In this document: positions 57,601-64,000 of the stretch, piece by piece
How the letters are laid out: every line of letters begins with the position of its first letter
Position numbering within the stretch: position 1 is the stretch's first letter
Source of the DNA: SpSt-398 sp041752235
Lineage (GTDB): Bacteria > Bacteroidota > Bacteroidia > Chitinophagales > Chitinophagaceae
NCBI GenBank assembly: GCA_041752235.1
Contig: JBGSHM010000009.1
Coordinates: 62,001 to 126,000, forward strand
Length of the DNA: 64,000 bases
Direction of reading: 5' to 3'
Position numbers and translations under genes: made by a program
Notes under the pieces: model-generated
Databases searched by the model: none
Told to the model about the DNA's origin: nothing
Seen by the model: the letters and a program-made list of their open reading frames with translations, nothing else

Positions 57601-58191
57601 ATGCCAGATAATGATAAAATAAAGCGTTTGCTTTGTGAGATTGCCGTGCACGATGACCAGTCTGCATATAAGGAGCTCTTCCTGATGATGCACGGCCGCT
57701 TAAGCTCTTTCGCCACTTCCATACTCAAATCAAAATACGACGCTGAAGAAGTCGTCTCCGATGTCTTCATGCGGATCTGGGAAAAACGTGTCCAACTGGC
57801 CCAGGTTGAATCGCCCCTGTTCTACCTCTTTACCGCCGTCAAAAACCAAAGCATCAATCGCCTCAACAGCGATAAAAAGAACCGCCAGATATCCCCCGAA
57901 CACTGGATGGTTCAACTCAACTCCGTGTATTTCAACCCGGAAAAGCTGATGATGACGGCGGAAATGCTCAAATACATTAATAATACCATTAATACGCTAC
58001 CGCCTAAATGCCGGATGGTCTTTAAATTAATTAAAGAAGACGGACTCCGCTACAAAGAGGTGGCCGAGCTGCTCGGAATTTCGGTTAAAACCGTTGAGGC
58101 TCAAATGGCTATAGCACTTCGCCGGATCGGCAAATGCATGCAACTGGAGGTAAAGGAGGAAGAAAAGACAGTTCCCTCAAAAAAAAGTTAA
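57601..58191 (+). CDS. ECF-type RNA polymerase sigma factor
   Basis: A 196-residue sigma-70 family ECF factor. Region 2 is KYDAEEVVSDVFMRIWEKR with a preceding KELFLMMHGRLSSFAT. Region 4 is LPPKCRMVFKLIKEDGLRYK followed by EVAELLGISVKTVEAQMAIA. It is the Bacteroidota type that pairs with a FecR anti-sigma factor and drives a SusC/SusD pair, all of which follow. ATG 57601 is chosen; the frame upstream has no family similarity. Confidence 0.95.
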   Translation: MPDNDKIKRLLCEIAVHDDQSAYKELFLMMHGRLSSFATSILKSKYDAEEVVSDVFMRIWEKRVQLAQVESPLFYLFTAVKNQSINRLNSDKKNRQISPEHWMVQLNSVYFNPEKLMMTAEMLKYINNTINTLPPKCRMVFKLIKEDGLRYKEVAELLGISVKTVEAQMAIALRRIGKCMQLEVKEEEKTVPSKKS

Positions 58192-58256
58192 AATTCCTTT
58201 AGGGGTATCTACTGAGTTTTACTGTCTTTCCTCTTTACTACCAACACCAAAGGTTC

Positions 58257-59363
58257 ATGAGCCAGGAAAAATTCTGGATCCTATTGTCGAAAAAGCTTGC
58301 CCAGGAAGCCTCCCCGGAGGAGCTCCAGGATCTGGAATCCATGATCTCGGAACACCCTGAATGGCAGTTTGCTATTCAAAACCTGGAAGACCTTTGGAAA
58401 CTCAAAGCTGAACAACCTACACAAGAGGGAGAGGACGCATACTTACTTCATCTTCACAGACTTAAGGAAAGCCAACTCTTCAATAATGAAACGGAAACCA
58501 ACCCTTCGGACGCCTATTTCTTTGACAATGAAACCAGGAACCCCCGCTGGTTCCGGTGGATGGCAGCCGCCGCAGCGGTGCTGGTATTAACCCTGGGTGC
58601 TTACTGGCTGTTTCAGTCAAGAGACAGCGAAGAAGCCGCCCCCCTGGCCAGTGCCGATCAAAATGTGATCTCGACCCGTCCGGGTTCGAAATCAAAAGTG
58701 CAGCTGCCCGATGGGTCGATCGTCTGGTTGAATGCCGGATCGAAACTGACATACGACAAGCAATTTGGCAAAACCCTTCGGGAAGTAGAGCTGACCGGAG
58801 AAGGTTATTTTGATGTGGTAAAGGATCCTTCGAAACCCTTCCTCATCCACACCAAAACGATCGACATCCGGGTATTGGGGACCGTTTTCAACGTAAAAGC
58901 TTACCCCGAAGACAAGACGACAGAAACCAGCCTGATCCGCGGTAGCGTGGAAGTTTCGGTGAAAGACCGGCCAAATGACAAGATCATTCTCTCGCCAAAC
59001 GAGAAACTGGTCGTTCAAAACCACCGGGAACAGGAAGCCGAGAAGATCGCGAGCAAAAGACCGGTCATTCGTCCGGAGATCCTGATCCGCCCGCTACGCT
59101 ATAATATAGAAGACAGTACGCTGGTGGAAACGGTTTGGGTGGAGAACCGGTTGGTGTTCAGGGAAGAAACGTTTAGCGACCTGGCGAAAAGACTGGAAAG
59201 ATGGTACAATGTATTTATTGAGATCCGTGACCCTGAACTGGCAGACATGAAATTATCGGGCACTTTTAGTGATGAAACGATTGATGAAGCGCTACAGGCC
59301 ATGACTTTCACCGCGCCGTTTAAGTATGAAAGAGTTAACGACAGAATCTTTGTTCACAAATAA
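58257..59363 (+). CDS. FecR-type anti-sigma factor
   Basis: A 368-residue inner-membrane protein. The cytoplasmic N-terminus (about 1-98, EEFWILLSKKLAQEASPEEL-like) should bind the sigma factor. One membrane helix spans about 100-118 (WMAAAAAVLVLTLGAYWLF). The periplasmic FecR domain (TRPGSKSKVQLPDGSIVWLN, GEGYFDVVKDPSKPF, TVFNVKAYPED, SLIRGSVEV) and the C-terminal DUF4974 domain (LERWYNVFIEI) receive the signal from the TonB-dependent receptor. It lies 65 nt after the sigma factor gene. Confidence 0.95.
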   Translation: MSQEKFWILLSKKLAQEASPEELQDLESMISEHPEWQFAIQNLEDLWKLKAEQPTQEGEDAYLLHLHRLKESQLFNNETETNPSDAYFFDNETRNPRWFRWMAAAAAVLVLTLGAYWLFQSRDSEEAAPLASADQNVISTRPGSKSKVQLPDGSIVWLNAGSKLTYDKQFGKTLREVELTGEGYFDVVKDPSKPFLIHTKTIDIRVLGTVFNVKAYPEDKTTETSLIRGSVEVSVKDRPNDKIILSPNEKLVVQNHREQEAEKIASKRPVIRPEILIRPLRYNIEDSTLVETVWVENRLVFREETFSDLAKRLERWYNVFIEIRDPELADMKLSGTFSDETIDEALQAMTFTAPFKYERVNDRIFVHK

Positions 59364-59481
59364 GCTTATGCCATATGACCAAAACGCAAAACACATCTTA
59401 GGTACAGGGTAAAAGCCGGGAACCGTTGCAGCGGCCCCAAAACTAGAATTGGATCACGTTATAACCCTACAATTATTATGT

Positions 59482-62400
59482 ATGAAAAATTATGAGAATG
59501 TAGCCTTTACTCCTGCCCGTTCTGTGTTTCTTAAAACTGTCCGCATTATGAAACTGACGCTTGCTTTCCTGACATTATTCTGCATGCAGCTTTCCGCCAG
59601 GACGTTTTCGCAGGATAAGATCACCCTTAAAATGAATGAAGCCGAATTAAAAAAGGTTTTGTTCGCCATTGAAAAGAAGACGAGTTATCGCTTCCTTTTC
59701 AGCGAGGATGTGGTCCGCAATAAACCCCGTGTCAGCGTGGACGTTTCTAACGCCCCTCTTAACGAAGTGATGAGAGAGGTATTGGGGAATACAGGCATCG
59801 GGTACAAAATTATTAATAACAACCTGGTGGTTTTAAAATCGAACCTGAATTCCACGGACATTGATGTAGTGGACAAGACGGTTAGCGGTAAAGTGACCAG
59901 CGCTACGGGTGACCCGATGGTGGGTGTATCTGTAACGATCAAAGGTTCACGTACCGGGACAACCACCGATGCCAATGGTAATTTCTCCCTCACGGTTCCC
60001 GATGACGCCACTTTGGTGTTCAGCTATGTGGGCTATGAGGACCAGGAAGTTTCTGTAGTAGGCAAATCAACCATCAATATTTCACTTGACCTTTCGGTTA
60101 AAATCCAGGATGCAGTAGTGGTGATAGGTTATGGTACCGCCAGCAAGCGTGACCTGACCGGTTCGATCGTGAAAGTATCTGGTAAAGAAGTGGCCGACAA
60201 ACCCAATACCAACCCCATAGCTTCCCTGCAAGGAAAAGTGGCTGGTTTGTATGTAGTGAACAATGGTACACCGGGTGCTGAACCGGATATCCGGATTCGA
60301 GGTACCACCTCGATCGGTAACCTGAAACCACTGTATGTAGTAGATGGTGTTTTGCAAGACAATATCAATTACCTGAACCCGAACGATATCGAGTCGATGG
60401 AGATCCTGAAGGATCCTTCTTCGCTCGCGATCTTTGGTGTACGCGGTGCCACTGGGGCGATCGTGATCACCACCAAACGTGCAAAGGCAGGTCAAACCAT
60501 TATCAATTTCAATACCACTTACGGTTTCAAAACCCTTGTGGACAAGATCGAAATGGTGGATGCCAATACATTTGATCTCTTGTTTGACGAGGAGAATGCC
60601 AACAACGGTATTCCTACTCCCAACTATAACTCGATCAAAGGCGGAAACAATACGGATTGGATCGATGCGGTAACCCGCACCGGTAAGTTCAGCACCAATA
60701 ACCTGAGCATTGCCGGCGCCAGCGAAACCAACAAGTTCAATTTTGGACTGGGTTATATCTCCGATGAAGGTATCATTCATCATGAGCGCCTTCAGCGTAT
60801 GACCCTTTCGCTGAACGATGAGTTCCGCGTAAGCAAAGGCATCAAGCTCGGTATAAACCTGAATGCTTCCCGCCAGCGTAACCCTTACAATGCCACCGCG
60901 GTATTGGATGATGCACGCAAAGTGATGCCTCATATCTCAGCAGGTACAAAACCTTATCGCGTGAAGAACCCGTATGGTTCTGATAGCGTGAATGTAGACC
61001 TGTATTCGGATGTGTTCCGCGCCCTGCAGAACTCGGGTGTGGTCAATCCTTTACTGGAGCTGGAAAACAGATATGACAAAAATATTAGTTATGAGAACCG
61101 TTATGTAGGTAGCGTATATGCCGATATCACGCTGCTCCGCAACCTGAATTTCCGTTCTACTTTCTATGCTGATATCAGCAACGTGAACTCCCGGACTTAC
61201 TCTCCGCTCTTCTATGCGTACGATCCCGGTACCAGCCTTCCTGTGCTGTACAGCAATCGTACTAGTGTAAGTGAGTTTGATGCCGATTGGAAAAAGTATC
61301 AGCAGGATTATATCCTGAACTACAAAAAATCCTTTGGCAGCCACAACTTTAATGCAACGGCTGGTTTCACGACCTTCTATTATGGTACATTCCAGCGCAA
61401 CGCTACTTCCAGTCAGGGTACTGGTGCAACGGATCGTCCGATCCCGAATGATGAGCGCTTCTGGTATATCAGCAATGGATTTGGTTATGTAAACCAGGGT
61501 GCTGCTTCCTCTACCCAGAGTGAGTACACGACGGTTTCTTACCTGGCCCGTGTGTTGTATAACTATCAGAACAAATATTACCTGAATGCTTCGTTCCGTG
61601 ATGATGCCTCTTCGCGTATTCCTGAGAAGAACCGCAACCAGCAGTTCTGGTCTGTAGGTGCTGCCTGGGAGATCACCCGTGAAGATTTCATGATGGATCA
61701 GGACTTCATCAACTTCCTGAAATTAAAGGCTTCTGTAGGGGTTCTGGGTAACCAAAGTACGTACGGTTTGTCGGGTGACTATCCTTCTTATCCTGGTCTG
61801 CGTGGCGGTACCGTGGTACCTTTTGGCAACAATATCGTTACCGGTGCCCTTCCTGCCTATCGGGTGAACCCTGATCTGCGTTGGGAAACTGTATCTGCGG
61901 CCGAGGTAGGGGTGGAAGTAAATGCGTTTGATAATCGCTTGCATTTTGAAGCTAACTACTATAACAAAACCACCAAGGACATGATGACCTATGTATCTTT
62001 AGGTTCATTGGGTCTGGATGACCAATTGGAGAATGGTGGTGAAATCCGCAACTGGGGTACAGAATTGTCTGCTACCTGGGTGCAGAAAGTAAACAACGAC
62101 CTCACCATTAATTTCTCCGGGAATATCACTTTCATGGATAATGAAGTGAAGAGTGTGGCTGCCAGCTTACCTGGTGGACGGATCATCCGCGGTAATGCCA
62201 ACAATGGTTCTGCTGAAGCACGTACCATCCCTGGTTACCCCATTGGCTCGTTCTTTGGCTATGTGGTAGAAGGTTTATATCAAACCAACCTGGAAATTTT
62301 GTTGTCGCCTCCCGCTTCGTCCCTGGGTGCTTATCGTCCTGGTGACTTTAAATTCAAGGATACCAATGGTGATGGTGTGATCGATGCGAGTGACCGTGTG

Positions 62401-62904
62401 GTGATCGGTAATCCTTCTCCGGACTTCATCTATGGTGGTTCGATCAGCGCAAACTACAAGCGTTTCAACCTGGGTGTAGATTTTGGTGGAGTGTATGGAA
62501 ACGAGATCTTCCGTGTTTGGGGTTCTCTGGAGTCTCCCTTCCAGCGTGTGAACTATCCTGCCTTCAAAACCGAAAGGTGGAATGGCCCGGGTACTTCCAA
62601 CTGGGAGCCGATCATCAGCCAGGCTGACCGTTTCAACTATAACGGTTCTACCTACAATATTGAAGATGGTAGTTATTTCCGGATCCGGAACCTGCAATTG
62701 GGCTACGATTTCGATCCTAAGATCCTGGGCAAAGCCCGCATCAAAGGCTTGAGAGTATTTGCTAACGTGCAGAACCTGAAGACCTGGAAGAAGAACAAAG
62801 GGTATACTGCTGAATATGGTGGAGATGCGATCGGTTTTGGTTTCGACTTTGCCGGTGGTGCGATCCCCCGAGTGACAACCTTTGGCCTGAATGTTACGTT
62901 CTAA
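59482..62904 (+). CDS. SusC/RagA-family TonB-dependent outer-membrane receptor with STN domain
   Basis: About 1140 residues. Signal peptide, then an STN/FecR-interaction domain (ITLKMNEAELKKVLFAIEKK), a carboxypeptidase-regulatory-like domain (VSGKVTSATGDPMVGVSVTI), a plug with TonB region (VVIGYGTASKRDLTGSIVKV, LYVVDGVLQD) and a 22-strand barrel ending GLNVTF. It imports an unidentified glycan or other large nutrient with the SusD partner. The STN domain contacts the FecR protein encoded upstream, so uptake is linked to ECF-sigma induction. ATG 59482 (MKNYENVAF) precedes the long signal region. Confidence 0.95.
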   Translation: MKNYENVAFTPARSVFLKTVRIMKLTLAFLTLFCMQLSARTFSQDKITLKMNEAELKKVLFAIEKKTSYRFLFSEDVVRNKPRVSVDVSNAPLNEVMREVLGNTGIGYKIINNNLVVLKSNLNSTDIDVVDKTVSGKVTSATGDPMVGVSVTIKGSRTGTTTDANGNFSLTVPDDATLVFSYVGYEDQEVSVVGKSTINISLDLSVKIQDAVVVIGYGTASKRDLTGSIVKVSGKEVADKPNTNPIASLQGKVAGLYVVNNGTPGAEPDIRIRGTTSIGNLKPLYVVDGVLQDNINYLNPNDIESMEILKDPSSLAIFGVRGATGAIVITTKRAKAGQTIINFNTTYGFKTLVDKIEMVDANTFDLLFDEENANNGIPTPNYNSIKGGNNTDWIDAVTRTGKFSTNNLSIAGASETNKFNFGLGYISDEGIIHHERLQRMTLSLNDEFRVSKGIKLGINLNASRQRNPYNATAVLDDARKVMPHISAGTKPYRVKNPYGSDSVNVDLYSDVFRALQNSGVVNPLLELENRYDKNISYENRYVGSVYADITLLRNLNFRSTFYADISNVNSRTYSPLFYAYDPGTSLPVLYSNRTSVSEFDADWKKYQQDYILNYKKSFGSHNFNATAGFTTFYYGTFQRNATSSQGTGATDRPIPNDERFWYISNGFGYVNQGAASSTQSEYTTVSYLARVLYNYQNKYYLNASFRDDASSRIPEKNRNQQFWSVGAAWEITREDFMMDQDFINFLKLKASVGVLGNQSTYGLSGDYPSYPGLRGGTVVPFGNNIVTGALPAYRVNPDLRWETVSAAEVGVEVNAFDNRLHFEANYYNKTTKDMMTYVSLGSLGLDDQLENGGEIRNWGTELSATWVQKVNNDLTINFSGNITFMDNEVKSVAASLPGGRIIRGNANNGSAEARTIPGYPIGSFFGYVVEGLYQTNLEILLSPPASSLGAYRPGDFKFKDTNGDGVIDASDRVVIGNPSPDFIYGGSISANYKRFNLGVDFGGVYGNEIFRVWGSLESPFQRVNYPAFKTERWNGPGTSNWEPIISQADRFNYNGSTYNIEDGSYFRIRNLQLGYDFDPKILGKARIKGLRVFANVQNLKTWKKNKGYTAEYGGDAIGFGFDFAGGAIPRVTTFGLNVTF

Positions 62905-62929
62905 TCTAATACTACTAAAGAAACAGGAT

Positions 62930-64000
62930 ATGAAAAAATACAATAAAATCTTCTGGAGCCTCCTGCTGGTGACCCTTGGGTTTGCTACTGTGACCGGCTG
63001 TAAGAAATTTCTTGACCGGAAGCCTTTGTCTGCTACCCTCGATGACTATGGCAGTGAGCTGGATGGCCAGGCGGTAGGTCTGTATGCGATCTTTAATACC
63101 TATGCAGGTTTTAACACCCTGCCCTGGATTGATTTCAACAGCATACGTGACGACGATGCCCAAAAGGGAAGTAGTGCTACGGATGGTGCCGAGGTTGTGA
63201 CTGAGTTTGAGACCTTCCAGTACACCAAAGACGACTGGGCAACCAACTCCTATTGGGATGATCATTATTACATGATCAACAAATGTAACCAGTTGTTACA
63301 TACAGCTTCGATCAATAGCCTGGCTGACCCCTCTTCCTTACAGAACATGGGTGAGGCTTATTTCTTCCGTGCTTACGCGTACTTCGAACTGTTAAGGGCT
63401 TATGGTCCTGTGCCGAAGATCGACTATTTCTATACCGTAGCTGCGGATGGTATTCAACCTAAATCAACAGAGGCTGAGATCTTCGCGCTTATTGATAAGG
63501 ATCTGGATTCTGCGGTTAAATTGCTCCCCATTAACTGGTTTAACAGCACAACGGGTAACAACCCCTTCCCTGGTCGTTTGACCTTTGGAGCGGCACGTAC
63601 ACTTTGGGCTCAAACCTATATGTGGCGTCAAAACTGGGCGCAGGCATTGGCTCAGTGTAACCTCGTAATCGGATCGGGTCAGTATTCCCTGGCTCCTAAG
63701 TTCACCGATGTATGGAAAGAAGGAGTAAATGGTGCCGGTAAAAACGGTCCTGAGTCCATTCTCGAAATGCAGGCCTATCTCGGGCCCGGTGGTACGCCTG
63801 ATTATGGTTCTTTCTATGGTGTTTCCCAAAACGTACGTCAGGGTGGTGCCGCACAAGAATGGAACCTGGGATGGGGATGGAACACGCCTACGGATAAACT
63901 GGAAAATGATTGGGATGATACCGATCCCCGCAAAGCGGCGACGATACTCTACTCTGGTGAGTATGATGGCGGTCCTGCCACAGGTGGTTTTGGAAATACC
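62930..64000 (+). CDS. SusD/RagB-family lipoprotein (partial, runs off the window)
   Basis: At least 357 residues. Lipoprotein signal ending VTGCKKFLDRKPLSATLDD, then the SusD fold: YAIFNTYAGFN, YYMINKCNQLLH, the GEAYFFRAYAYFELLRAYG helix pair and AARTLWAQTYMWRQNWAQAL. It caps the SusC barrel at the cell surface and binds the ligand. The start is 25 nt after the SusC stop, same operon. The 3' end is beyond the window. Confidence 0.95.
   Translation, partial: MKKYNKIFWSLLLVTLGFATVTGCKKFLDRKPLSATLDDYGSELDGQAVGLYAIFNTYAGFNTLPWIDFNSIRDDDAQKGSSATDGAEVVTEFETFQYTKDDWATNSYWDDHYYMINKCNQLLHTASINSLADPSSLQNMGEAYFFRAYAYFELLRAYGPVPKIDYFYTVAADGIQPKSTEAEIFALIDKDLDSAVKLLPINWFNSTTGNNPFPGRLTFGAARTLWAQTYMWRQNWAQALAQCNLVIGSGQYSLAPKFTDVWKEGVNGAGKNGPESILEMQAYLGPGGTPDYGSFYGVSQNVRQGGAAQEWNLGWGWNTPTDKLENDWDDTDPRKAATILYSGEYDGGPATGGFGNT

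Noticed and set aside
60082..60933. 283-residue open frame antisense to the SusC gene
   Set aside because: A shadow frame; the plus strand encodes a clear TonB receptor over the whole length.

Overview
The window comes from a Bacteroidota genome, most likely Chitinophagaceae. The evidence is a SusC/SusD pair behind an ECF sigma factor and FecR-type anti-sigma factor, many small secreted proteins and lipoproteins ending in SAQ or LxxC signals, promoter boxes of the TAnnTTTG type, and abundant intergenic hairpin repeats. The exact genus cannot be read from the sequence. Moderate-GC backbone genes alternate with three clearly AT-richer blocks (about 1.4-9.8 kb, 22.2-29.9 kb and 53.2-57.1 kb) that look acquired.

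Block 1 (0.26-9.8 kb) is a defence island. It starts with a HTH/Fic pair of the 'mobile mystery protein A/B' type behind three evenly spaced palindromic operators. An overlapping operon follows: Vsr-like nick endonuclease, C5-cytosine methyltransferase, and an MvaI/BcnI-like restriction enzyme. Convergent to it is a two-gene operon that I consider the main candidate for an undescribed system. A 1558-residue protein fuses a RelE-like N-terminus, a UvrD-type SF1 helicase, a TPR-like middle and an OLD/AAA15-type ABC ATPase; it is followed 3 nt later by a TOPRIM (DUF3226-like) protein. These are the three activities of Gabija (ATPase, TOPRIM, UvrD helicase) in a different gene arrangement.

10-20 kb is backbone. 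It holds a DUF1398 protein, a cupin, a lipoprotein, and a three-gene secreted locus whose first gene encodes a cholesterol-dependent-cytolysin-like protein. A TPR histidine kinase/LuxR response regulator operon is divergent to that locus and may control it. A Fic-wHTH protein with direct repeats in its promoter follows.

Block 2 (about 22-29.9 kb) is an integrated element ending in tRNA-Asn. It carries a repeat-rich treble-clef/PD-(D/E)xK nuclease, several small hypothetical genes, a 117-bp nested inverted repeat, a MerR-like regulator with a palindromic operator, and a large serine recombinase whose last codons run into the tRNA. A tRNA 3'-arm remnant lies at the left edge.

30-53 kb is ordinary backbone: Rieske protein, HflX, several outer-membrane barrels, SRPBCC, VOC and NTF2-like proteins, KatG, a membrane protein/Xre pair, a Sel1-repeat protein with a LecA-like C-terminus, a CsbD-like stress protein and an M19-type dipeptidase. 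Many genes are separated by dispersed hairpin repeats.

Block 3 (53.2-57.1 kb) has a hypothetical gene and a PHP-domain/SMC-like ATPase (TrlF-like) interrupted by one in-frame TAA, followed by a small acidic partner. A tRNA with CAU anticodon comes next. The window ends in a nutrient-uptake locus: ECF sigma factor, FecR anti-sigma factor, SusC-like TonB receptor and a SusD-like lipoprotein cut by the window edge.
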